17,464 nucleotides of DNA from Pseudomonadota bacterium (GTDB taxonomy: Bacteria; Pseudomonadota; Alphaproteobacteria; Rhizobiales; Rhizobiaceae): contig JAEWOP010000085.1 of the NCBI GenBank assembly GCA_023399635.1, forward strand, positions 1 to 17,464, given 5' to 3'. Under the pieces are notes generated by a model. That model ran no database searches. It worked only from the letters and a program-made list of their open reading frames with translations, and was not told the origin of the DNA. The number at the start of each line of letters is the position of its first letter. Position 1 is the first letter of the stretch. Positions 7,325-14,225 of this stretch are shown here, one piece after another. Both the position numbers and the translations under genes were made by a program.

Positions 7325-7987
7325 ATGACGAACAAAAGACCGCTGGGTCTCCCCTCCGCCAAACTGATTATGATCGCTGCGCTGGCCGGCCTTCTCGCCG
7401 GGGCTGTTGCCGTATACGTGAGGATCGCAGCCTCTGGCAATGCCGAGGTTGCGAGCGCGGATTCGGGCGTTTGCGAAGGAACGGTGGAGCTGGCGCAGAA
7501 GGTTGACGAATTGGCCAGGGGAGAAGTCGCGGCAATGGCCCCGGCACAGCCGCCCCGCACGCTCGCGCTCAGCTTCAAGGGACCGGAAGGCCAGGACCTG
7601 CAGACAAGTGACTTCGGGGGCAAGACCGTCCTTCTCAACCTCTGGGCCACGTGGTGCGGTCCCTGCCGCGAGGAGATGCCCGCGCTCAACAATCTGCAGA
7701 AGGAGATGGGCGGGGAGGACTTCGAGGTCGTGGCAGTCAACATCGATACCGGTTCCGACGAGAAGCCGAAGGCGTTTCTTTCAGAGACCGGCGTCGACGC
7801 ACTTGCCTACTACCGAGACAGTTCGATGGGCGTGTTCAATCAGATGAAGAAGGAGGGCTTGGCGTTCGGCTTGCCCGTCACCTTGATCCTCGACAAGCAG
7901 GGGTGCCTCGTCTCGGCAATGAACGGTCCTGCCGTATGGGACAGCGCTGATGCCAAAGCGATGATCACGGTCGCGAAGAACCCTTAG
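7325..7987 (+). CDS. tlpA: TlpA-type membrane-anchored thiol:disulfide reductase
   Basis: Periplasmic thioredoxin-like protein held by an N-terminal membrane anchor (hydrophobic residues about 13-32, after the basic MTNKRP). In Bradyrhizobium, TlpA reduces cysteines of cytochrome oxidase subunit II and its copper chaperone ScoI, supporting aa3 oxidase assembly. The 220-residue product has the redox motif WCGPC (110-114) and cis-Pro P184 (FGLPVT). Two further cysteines, C50 and C194, are where Bradyrhizobium TlpA has a structural disulfide. ATG at 7325 has GGAG (7315-7318) six bases upstream. It is divergent from argH (23-base gap) and converges on hbd, overlapping its stop by four bases. Confidence 0.92.
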   Translation: MTNKRPLGLPSAKLIMIAALAGLLAGAVAVYVRIAASGNAEVASADSGVCEGTVELAQKVDELARGEVAAMAPAQPPRTLALSFKGPEGQDLQTSDFGGKTVLLNLWATWCGPCREEMPALNNLQKEMGGEDFEVVAVNIDTGSDEKPKAFLSETGVDALAYYRDSSMGVFNQMKKEGLAFGLPVTLILDKQGCLVSAMNGPAVWDSADAKAMITVAKNP

Positions 7988-8862
7988 CGGGTCGGAACGG
8001 GAACCTCGCCGCGATAGTCATAGAAGCCGCGACCGGCCTTGCGGCCAAGCCAGCCTGCTTCGACGTATTTCACCAGCAGAGGGCAGGGGCGGTATTTCGA
8101 ATCCGACAGGCCATCGTGCAGAACCTGCATAATTGAAAGACAGGTATCGAGCCCGATGAAATCGGCAAGCTGCAGCGGTCCCATAGGATGGTTTGCGCCA
8201 AGCTTCATGGCCGTATCGATCGCCTCGACCGAGCCAACGCCCTCATAAAGCGTGTAGATCGCTTCGTTGATCATCGGCAGCAGAATTCGGTTGACGATGA
8301 AGGCTGGGAAATCCTCGGCGACCGTCACGGTCTTGTCCAAGGTGGCAACAAACTCACGCGCAGTGGTGAATGTGGCCTCTTCCGTGGCGATCCCGCGGAC
8401 GAGCTCGACGAGCTTCATCAGGGGCACGGGGTTCATGAAGTGGATACCCATGAAACGCTCGGGCCGATCTGTTGCAGAAGCCAACCGGGTGATGGAGAGC
8501 GATGATGTGTTCGTTGCCAGAAGTGCCTCGGGCTTGAGGATCGGGCAGAGCTGGGCGTAGATCTTTCGCTTCGTGGCCTCGTCTTCGGTTGCTGCCTCGA
8601 TCACGAGATCCATGGGCGCCAGATCGTTCATGTCTGCCGACCCGCTGATCCGCCCCAGGGTCGCCTTGCGGTCCTCCTCTGCAAGCTTTCCATTGCTCAC
8701 CTGGCGCGCAAGATTGCCATTGATGGTGGCAAGCCCCGCCTCGATCCGATCCTGAGACAGGTCATAGACGTGAACCTTGTAGCCAGATTGTGCGCAGACG
8801 TGGGCGATGCCACACCCCATCTGACCTGCGCCGATCACTCCAATGCTCTGAATTGCTGCCAT
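7984..8862 (-). CDS. hbd: 3-hydroxybutyryl-CoA dehydrogenase
   Basis: NAD(P)-dependent oxidoreductase interconverting 3-hydroxybutyryl-CoA and acetoacetyl-CoA, in fatty-acid and hydroxybutyrate metabolism. Rossmann dinucleotide loop GVIGAGQMG (8-16), an acidic residue at the second strand (D34), and the catalytic triad of the family: S120 region (NTSS), H141-x(11)-E153 (GIHFMNP...ELV) and N191 (IVNRIL). The C-terminal dimerisation domain includes MGPLQLADFIGLD (227-239). The frame is open to 8895, but ATG at 8862 has GGGAG seven bases upstream and gives 292 residues, the family length. It lies 118 bases after etfA on the same strand. With etfBA it forms an acyl-CoA oxidation module. Its stop overlaps the tlpA stop. 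Confidence 0.94.
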   Translation of the reverse strand: MAAIQSIGVIGAGQMGCGIAHVCAQSGYKVHVYDLSQDRIEAGLATINGNLARQVSNGKLAEEDRKATLGRISGSADMNDLAPMDLVIEAATEDEATKRKIYAQLCPILKPEALLATNTSSLSITRLASATDRPERFMGIHFMNPVPLMKLVELVRGIATEEATFTTAREFVATLDKTVTVAEDFPAFIVNRILLPMINEAIYTLYEGVGSVEAIDTAMKLGANHPMGPLQLADFIGLDTCLSIMQVLHDGLSDSKYRPCPLLVKYVEAGWLGRKAGRGFYDYRGEVPVPTR

Positions 8863-8900
8863 GACACCGCTCCCGCGAGCGCCCAAGGCGCTCATATCGA

Positions 8901-8923
8901 TGCCGGCCCTGATTAGGCCGGCA
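8901..8923 (-). other. Hairpin in the etfA-hbd gap, 8-bp stem
   Basis: TGCCGGCC (8901-8908) and GGCCGGCA (8916-8923) form a perfect GC-rich 8-bp stem with loop 8909-8915. It lies about 39 bases before the hbd start in the minus-strand transcript. No T-tract follows, so it is more likely an mRNA-processing or stabilising structure than a strong terminator. Confidence 0.5.
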
Positions 8924-8957
8924 CAAGTTCGTCTTGCCTAGAACTCGTTGTATCGCC

Positions 8958-8973
8958 CTTCGCAGTTGCGAAG
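8958..8973 (-). other. Second hairpin in the etfA-hbd gap
   Basis: CTTCGC (8958-8963) and GCGAAG (8968-8973) flank AGTT. The two inner positions can also pair, giving a 7-bp dyad around GT. It lies eight bases after the etfA stop in the minus-strand transcript and 34 bases before the stronger hairpin at 8901-8923. Confidence 0.4.
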
Positions 8974-8980
8974 CAACCGC

Positions 8981-9910
8981 CTACAGCGCTTTCTCAAGTT
9001 CCGGGAGAATGTCGAACAGATCACCCACCAGGCCATAATCTGCAACCTGGAAGATCGGTGCCTCCTCGTCCTTGTTGATCGCCACGATCACCTTGGAATC
9101 CTTCATGCCCGCCAGATGCTGGATCGCGCCGGAGATGCCGGCTGCGATGTAAAGGTCTGGCGCGACAACCTTGCCCGTCTGCCCAACCTGCCAATCGTTG
9201 GGGGCATAGCCCGCGTCCACTGCGGCGCGTGAAGCACCCACGGCAGCGCCAAGCTTGTCAGCGAGCGGCAGGATGACTTCCGTGAACTTCTCGGATGAAC
9301 CGAGCGCACGGCCACCCGAGACGATGATTTTCGCGGATGTCAGTTCCGGACGCTCCGAGGAGGCGATTGCGTCGGACACAAAGCTCGACAGCTGCGGGTT
9401 AGCAGGTGCCGACACTGTCTCAACAGAGGCAGAGCCGCCTTCGCCCGTTGCCTGGAAAGCGGCGGTGCGCACGGTAATGACTTTCTTTGCGTCGGTCGAC
9501 TGCACCGTCTGGATGGCGTTACCAGCGTAGATCGGCCGCTTGAAGGTGTCGGGGGAAATCACTTCGATGATCTCCGAGACCTGCATGACGTCAAGCAGGG
9601 CGGCAACGCGTGGCATGACGTTCTTGGCCGACGCCGTTGCCGGGGCGATGATTGTGTCATAGCTACCGGCAATCGAGACGATCAGGTCTGCCAGCGGTTC
9701 GGCTAAGCTGTTTGCGAGGTCGGCGCTATCGGCAAGAAGAACCTTGGAAACGCCATCAAGCTTGGCGGCCGCGTCAGCCGCGCCTTGCGCAGCCGAGCCT
9801 GCGACAAGGATGTGGATGTCGCCGCCGATCGCCTTTGCGGCAGTCAATGCCTTGGCTGTTTGATCGGAAACGCTGCCGTTGTCATGTTCTGCCAGAAGAA
9901 GAATGGCCAT
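8981..9910 (-). CDS. etfA: Electron transfer flavoprotein subunit alpha
   Basis: Alpha subunit of the soluble FAD/AMP heterodimer that takes electrons from acyl-CoA and other dehydrogenases and delivers them to ETF:ubiquinone oxidoreductase. The 309 residues match the family. The N-terminal nucleotide-binding-fold domain (1-180) includes APATASAKNVMPR (89-101). The C-terminal FAD domain shows VSGGRALGS (197-205), GASRAAVDAGY (225-235), QVGQTGKVVAPDLYIAAGISGAIQH (241-265, read in part) and INKDEEAPIFQVADYGLVGD (278-297). ATG at 9910 has GGGAG about ten bases upstream. It starts 25 bases after etfB on the same strand. Two hairpins separate it from hbd. Confidence 0.96.
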   Translation of the reverse strand: MAILLLAEHDNGSVSDQTAKALTAAKAIGGDIHILVAGSAAQGAADAAAKLDGVSKVLLADSADLANSLAEPLADLIVSIAGSYDTIIAPATASAKNVMPRVAALLDVMQVSEIIEVISPDTFKRPIYAGNAIQTVQSTDAKKVITVRTAAFQATGEGGSASVETVSAPANPQLSSFVSDAIASSERPELTSAKIIVSGGRALGSSEKFTEVILPLADKLGAAVGASRAAVDAGYAPNDWQVGQTGKVVAPDLYIAAGISGAIQHLAGMKDSKVIVAINKDEEAPIFQVADYGLVGDLFDILPELEKAL

Positions 9911-9935
9911 GTCTTAATCTCCCTGATCTTCCGAC

Positions 9936-10685
9936 TTACAGTACGCCGGCTTCGGTCTTGAGCTTCTCAACAAGCTCGCCAACGCTCGCAACCTTGATAC
10001 CAGCCTTGCGACCGCCAGGTTCCTCGGTCTTCAGCACCTTCAAGCGTGCTGCTGTTTCAACGCCGAAATCCGCAGGGCTCTTCTTGTCGAGCGGCTTCTT
10101 CTTTGCCTTCATGATGTTGGGCAGCGAAGCGTAACGAGGCTCGTTGAGACGGAGGTCGGTCGTCACGATCGCCGGCAGCTTTACCTCAACCGTCTGCAGG
10201 CCACCATCAACTTCCCGGGTTACCTTTGCCGCACTATCCCCGAGTTCGACTTTCGAGGCAAACGTCGCCTGTCCCCATTTCAGGAGAGCGGCCAGCATCT
10301 GGCCCGTCTGGTTGCTGTCGTCGTCAATCGCCTGCTTGCCCATGATAACAAGGCCCGGTGCCTCCGCTTCCGCGATGCCCTTGAGGATCTTGGCAACAGC
10401 AAGCGGCTCAACAGCCTCATCGGTTTCAACGAGGATCGCCCGGTCGGCACCCATGGCAAGGCCCGTGCGCAAGGTTTCTTCCGCCTTCGCCGGGCCGATC
10501 GAGACCACCACAACCTCTTCCGCCTTGCCCGCCTCCTTCAGCCTCAAGGCTTCCTCGACGGCAATCTCATCGAAGGGGTTCATCGACATCTTGACGTTGG
10601 CAAGCTCGACGCCCGAGCCATCGGGCTTAACGCGGATCTTGACGTTGTAGTCGACCACTCGCTTCACAGGCACCAGGATCTTCAT
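9936..10685 (-). CDS. etfB: Electron transfer flavoprotein subunit beta
   Basis: Partner of EtfA. It binds AMP and holds the recognition loop for client dehydrogenases. The 249 residues are of family length. Visible: MKILVPVKRVVD at the start, NPFDEIAVEEALRLKE (36-51), AMGADRAILV (77-86), GKQAIDDDSNQTGQMLA (116-132), and the ETF-beta signature VKLPAIVTTDLRLNEPRY (168-185) ending near the basic KAKKK (193-197). ATG at 10685 is preceded by AAGGAAGGA. A 141-base gap separates it from the upstream rhomboid gene, enough for its own promoter, though I could not pick out convincing -35/-10 boxes. Confidence 0.96.
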   Translation of the reverse strand: MKILVPVKRVVDYNVKIRVKPDGSGVELANVKMSMNPFDEIAVEEALRLKEAGKAEEVVVVSIGPAKAEETLRTGLAMGADRAILVETDEAVEPLAVAKILKGIAEAEAPGLVIMGKQAIDDDSNQTGQMLAALLKWGQATFASKVELGDSAAKVTREVDGGLQTVEVKLPAIVTTDLRLNEPRYASLPNIMKAKKKPLDKKSPADFGVETAARLKVLKTEEPGGRKAGIKVASVGELVEKLKTEAGVL

Positions 10686-10826
10686 GGAGTCCTTCCTTGA
10701 CTATCATTGAGCCGCAAGATGCAGCCTCTCCCGTTTATCTTCTCGTCGGTGGGCGACATGGATACCCATTTTTTCCACGATTACAACGCGGTTTTGGGCC
10801 GCATTGGCAGCCGTTTGCTCATCTTG

Positions 10827-11573
10827 CTATGATTGCGAACGGGGTACTCTAGGAACGCTTGCCTTCACTTCTACCGCCTTCGGCAGCACCACCTTGCGGT
10901 CGAAGAGTGGCACGCCCTTGCGGCGCATCACCAGGACAAGAACTCCGCCTGCAATCATTCCGCCGACATGGGCGCCCCAGGATACCATGCCGTCCAGGTC
11001 CATCGCCAGCATGAGAAACTGCTGGCCCACCCAGAGGGTCAGCGGGATGAAAGCCGGCAGCGGGAGCGGAATACGAAAGAAGACGAGCACCCACAAACGC
11101 ACCCGCGGATGCAGGATGAAATAGGCGGCCACGGCGCCTGAGATTGCCCCTGAGGCGCCGATCAAGGGGCCTTCCGAAACAGGTGTCACGAGACCATGGA
11201 GCGCTGCTCCGGCTGCGGCGCAAAGGAGGTAGAAGATCAGGAACCGAAGATGTCCCAATGCGTCCTCGACGTTGTCGCCGAACACCCAGAGGAACAGCAT
11301 GTTTGACGCGAGGTGCCAGAAGTCGAGGTGGATGAAGGCATAGGTCACATAGGTGGCGTCGCTGGGAACGAGCACCAATGCCGGATCAAGAACCGCCGCG
11401 TCGAAGGCGATGGCAGGAATGAAGCCGAGGCCAAGCGCGGCCAATTCGGCGATGCCGGACGGCGACACTGCCGTCAGCGCCCACACCGCCACGTTGATTG
11501 CGATCAGGCCGATCGTCACGTACTGGACGCGGATATGTTTCAGCGCATTCGCATCGTGGAGCGGGATGAACAT
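10827..11573 (-). CDS. Rhomboid family intramembrane serine protease
   Basis: Multi-span membrane protein of 248 residues with about six hydrophobic spans. Rhomboids cut transmembrane segments of substrate proteins within the membrane. The catalytic pair is visible: S141 in GASG (139-142) and H202 in WGAHVGGMIAG (199-209). The family HxxxxHxxxN element is present as H82, H87 and N91 (HLDFWHLASN). The protein is therefore probably active; the substrate is unknown. ATG at 11573 has AAGGA in the nine-base gap after the cobalamin adenosyltransferase stop, so the two genes are translationally close and likely co-transcribed. The C-terminal 25 residues are polar and probably cytoplasmic. Confidence 0.92.
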   Translation of the reverse strand: MFIPLHDANALKHIRVQYVTIGLIAINVAVWALTAVSPSGIAELAALGLGFIPAIAFDAAVLDPALVLVPSDATYVTYAFIHLDFWHLASNMLFLWVFGDNVEDALGHLRFLIFYLLCAAAGAALHGLVTPVSEGPLIGASGAISGAVAAYFILHPRVRLWVLVFFRIPLPLPAFIPLTLWVGQQFLMLAMDLDGMVSWGAHVGGMIAGGVLVLVMRRKGVPLFDRKVVLPKAVEVKASVPRVPRSQS

Positions 11574-11582
11574 GACAGTTCC

Positions 11583-12155
11583 TTACCGGTTCTTGCCCGG
11601 CACCCACAGCACGTCCGTCCTGCCGTCGTCGTTGGCATGGCGCGCGGCGACGAAGAAAAAGTCGGAAAGACGGTTGATATACTTGAGCGCAGGAGCTCCC
11701 ACCGCCTCCTGCCGCGAAAGTTCCACCATCAGTCTCTCGGCACGACGCGAAACGGTGCGGGAAAGATGAAGGGCGGCAGCCGCGGGCGAGCCGCCGGGCA
11801 GCACAAAGGATGTCAGCGGTTCGAGCACCGAATTCAGCTGGTCGATCTCGCGTTCGAGCCGCTCCACCTGGGCATCGACCAGCCGTAGCGGCTCGTAGGG
11901 AGGGTTCTCTTCAACCTGTGGGTTGGCCAGATCAGCGCCAAGGTCAAACAGGTCGTTCTGGATGCGCGCCAGCATGCCGTCGAGCTCAGTCATGCCATTC
12001 GTGTGCAGCCGAGCGAGGCCAACTGTCGAGTTCGTCTCGTCGACCGTTCCGTAGGCTTCCACCCTCAGGTCATGCTTGTCTCGACGCGGGCCACTGACGA
12101 GGGCAGTCGTGCCCGTATCGCCGGTTCGGGTATAGATCTTGTTCAGCTTGACCAT
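11583..12155 (-). CDS. Cob(I)alamin adenosyltransferase, PduO type
   Basis: Transfers the adenosyl group of ATP to reduced cobalamin, making adenosylcobalamin (coenzyme B12), in the cytoplasm; active as a trimer. The PduO/MMAB-type marks are clear: IYTRTGDTGTT (7-17, ATP-binding), VDETNS (38-43), SRRAERLM (136-143) and NRLSDFFFVAARHAN (161-175). The frame is open to an ATG at 12182, but ATG at 12155 gives the family start MVKLNKIYTRTGD and 190 residues. It comes two bases after the stop of the upstream small gene, implying translational coupling; no strong separate ribosome binding site is seen. PduO-type enzymes commonly serve methylmalonyl-CoA mutase or other B12 enzymes; none is in this window. 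Confidence 0.93.
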   Translation of the reverse strand: MVKLNKIYTRTGDTGTTALVSGPRRDKHDLRVEAYGTVDETNSTVGLARLHTNGMTELDGMLARIQNDLFDLGADLANPQVEENPPYEPLRLVDAQVERLEREIDQLNSVLEPLTSFVLPGGSPAAAALHLSRTVSRRAERLMVELSRQEAVGAPALKYINRLSDFFFVAARHANDDGRTDVLWVPGKNR

Positions 12156-12157
12156 GT

Positions 12158-12355
12158 TCAGCGGCCGCCGCCCGTGATCCACAGCGTCAGCATGATCAGG
12201 AGGATCGCTATCGCCTGAAGCATCAAGCGCAGCTGCATGAGCTTGTTTGATTTATTGGCATCCGTGCCCTTCATCATGTTGAAGAGGCCGCGCACCAGCA
12301 CAAGGGCGACAAGGCCCATCACGATGAGGGCGAGAACGGTAGTGAAAGTGGACAT
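12158..12355 (-). CDS. Small HIG1-like twin-transmembrane protein
   Basis: The 65-residue product has two hydrophobic spans (about 6-26 and 43-61) joined by a short basic loop, NMMKGTDANKSNKLMQLRLMLQ. Two spans with a conserved NKLM-x-x-R-x-x-LQ second-span entry is the pattern of bacterial 'twin transmembrane' proteins in or near the HIG1 (hypoxia-induced) family. Some HIG1 members bind and tune haem-copper oxidases; a role here is only inferred. It sits 21 bases after the SDR gene and two bases before the cobalamin adenosyltransferase gene, all on one strand. Its ribosome binding site is weak, suggesting coupling to the gene upstream. Confidence 0.82.
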   Translation of the reverse strand: MSTFTTVLALIVMGLVALVLVRGLFNMMKGTDANKSNKLMQLRLMLQAIAILLIMLTLWITGGGR

Positions 12356-12376
12356 ACAGTGAGCTGCCTTGTTTCG

Positions 12377-13210
12377 TCAGTCGAGCCTACGCATCAATCG
12401 ATAGAAGAGATCAGCGGGGAGAAGCCTTTTCAGAAGCGCTCCTTGTTTGGCGGGTGTTGTTACCAGATAATGTGGTTTGGGGCGTGCAGCGGTCAAGGCA
12501 TGCCTCAATGCGTCATAAACCGCCTCAGGTCCCAGCTTGTGGCGGTTCCTTGGCCCTTCACCGGCAAGCCGCGCAAGCTGTCGTCTGTATTCTTCCCGAT
12601 GGAAGGAGTTCTCCAGATCAATGTGCTGCTCGATCTTGGTCAATGCATTTGCCGTGAAGCGTGACTTAATGGGACCCGGTTCGATGAGGCTTACATGAAT
12701 GCCACTGCCTTCAAGCTCCATGCGCATGGTGAGCGTCAGTCCCTCCAGCGCGTATTTTGAAGCCGTATAGGCGCCGCGGTAGCGATAAGGCAGAAGCCCG
12801 AGGATCGATGAGCAGTTGACGATCCGGCCTTGGCCACCGCTTCGCATCAGCGGGATGATCTGACGGGTCAGCTCGTGCCAGCCGAAGACATTGGCTTCGA
12901 ACTGTTCGCGCAGCACGTCCGTGGCGAGATCCTCCACGGCGCCGGGTTGACCGTAGGCGCCGTTGTTGAACAAGGCTGTGACCCGGCCCTGTGTCCGCTC
13001 CCGCACGGTTTCCACAAGATCATCAATCGTCGAGCGCTTCGTATAATCCATCAGCAGCGCCTCGATGCCCTCTGCCTCCAGTGCTTGCAGATCCTGCACC
13101 TGGCGCACGGTGGCAAATACACGCCATCCGTCCGCCTTCAGCCTGCGCGCGCAATGGGCGCCGATGCCGGAAGAGCAGCCGGTGACGATGATGGATTTGC
13201 GGTGCGGCAT
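12377..13210 (-). CDS. Short-chain dehydrogenase/reductase (SDR), classical type
   Basis: NAD(P)(H)-dependent oxidoreductase of 277 residues. The classical SDR marks are all present: TGCSSGIG (10-17) dinucleotide loop, NNGAYG (82-87, normally NNAG), catalytic serine S134/S135 (NCSS) and YTASK (Y148, K152). PGPI follows at the cofactor-binding loop. The substrate cannot be told; members of this branch act on retinol- or steroid-like or fatty substrates and are often mis-named. The frame is open to 13264, but ATGs at 13213 and 13210 lie after AGGGAG. The second has the better spacing (five bases) and starts MPHRKSIIVTG. It is divergent from the YihY gene and first in a seven-gene minus-strand run. 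Confidence 0.9.
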   Translation of the reverse strand: MPHRKSIIVTGCSSGIGAHCARRLKADGWRVFATVRQVQDLQALEAEGIEALLMDYTKRSTIDDLVETVRERTQGRVTALFNNGAYGQPGAVEDLATDVLREQFEANVFGWHELTRQIIPLMRSGGQGRIVNCSSILGLLPYRYRGAYTASKYALEGLTLTMRMELEGSGIHVSLIEPGPIKSRFTANALTKIEQHIDLENSFHREEYRRQLARLAGEGPRNRHKLGPEAVYDALRHALTAARPKPHYLVTTPAKQGALLKRLLPADLFYRLMRRLD

Positions 13211-13275
13211 CATTGCTCCCTGTACAAGGAGGCAGTGCATCCCATATTTCCGGAGCAGTGACAACGGAGCCCACC

Positions 13276-14225
13276 TTGGCCGAAAAAAGCAGCAGGATCC
13301 GCGGACTTGGTCTGGCCTACAAAGTCGCGTGGGATGCCTATTGCCACTTCAACGAGGATGACGGCTGGGCGCTTGCCAGCCATGTGGCGCTTTCCGGCCT
13401 CCTTGCGCTCTTTCCATTTCTGATTTTTGGAACGGCCTTGGCCGGGTTTCTGGGTGCTGACAGTTTTTCGGAGACGGCAGTCCATCTTCTTTTCGATACC
13501 TGGCCGGAGGATATCGCCGAGCCCTTGTCTCGCGAAGTCCAGCAGGTCCTCACCATTCCGCGTGGCGGGCTCCTGACGCTTTCGGTCCTGGCGGCGGCCT
13601 ATTTCGCTTCCAATGGAGTAGAGGCGTTGCGGATCTCGCTCAACCGCGCCTACCGGGTCAGCGAGACGCGCGCATGGTACATCACGCGCCTCGCCAGCCT
13701 TGGGTTTGTCATCGCCGCGGTGATCATCTTTGCCGTTATCAGCACGTTACTCGTGGCCGTGCCGGTGGCGCTGCGGTTTGCGGAGCGCTACTTCCCCTGG
13801 CTGGAGGATCTACTGCGTGGGTCTCCGACTGGGGGATCTACGGGACCGTGCTGGTGCTGATGGCGGGGCTGATCCTGTCGCATAAATGGCTGCCAGACGG
13901 TCAGCGTCGTATCATCGACGTCTTGCCCGGCGTCGTCGTCACGCTGATTTTCTGGACGATAGGCGCTCTCATTTTTGCATCCTACCTAGCCACCTTTGCC
14001 AATTATGCGGCGACATATGCGGGTCTGGCGTCTGTCATGATCGTGCTGGTCTTTCTCTACATGGTGGGGGTGATCTTCATGCTCGGCGCAGAAATCAATG
14101 CGGCGCTGATGAAATACCGGGTATACTCCGTCGTTGTGCATGCCCGGCGCAAACGCAACAATCGCCACGCGAGCCGTATCAAGGACGCCTCAGAGCCCGA
14201 TCCGGCGTCTGATATCGGTCGGTGA
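13276..14225 (+). pseudogene. YihY/BrkB family (UPF0761) inner-membrane protein, split by a frameshift
   Basis: Two overlapping plus-strand frames make one protein of about 316 residues. The first part (to about 13812) has the family start SHVALSGLLALFPFLIF and VEALRISLNRAYRVSETR. The second (from about 13815) continues WVSDWGIYGTVLVL, LPGVVVTLIFWTIGALIF and GAEINAALMKYR, ending in a basic tail. Reading moves from frame 1 to frame 3 between about 13795 and 13815, as if one base were missing; adding one base near 13815 would give a smooth join. The first frame alone stops at 13860. The start is uncertain: no ATG fits, so TTG at 13276 (GGAG six bases upstream) is my choice; GTG 13258 and TTG 13213 are alternatives. 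The 3' end overlaps gluQRS by 36 bases. It may be a true pseudogene or a sequencing error. Confidence 0.8.

Noticed and set aside
13674..13814. ATG at 13674 as the start of a separate second membrane protein
   Set aside because: The residues from 13674 to about 13800 in that frame are Arg/His-rich and not membrane-like. Family sequence resumes only after 13815, so this is the tail of a frameshifted gene.
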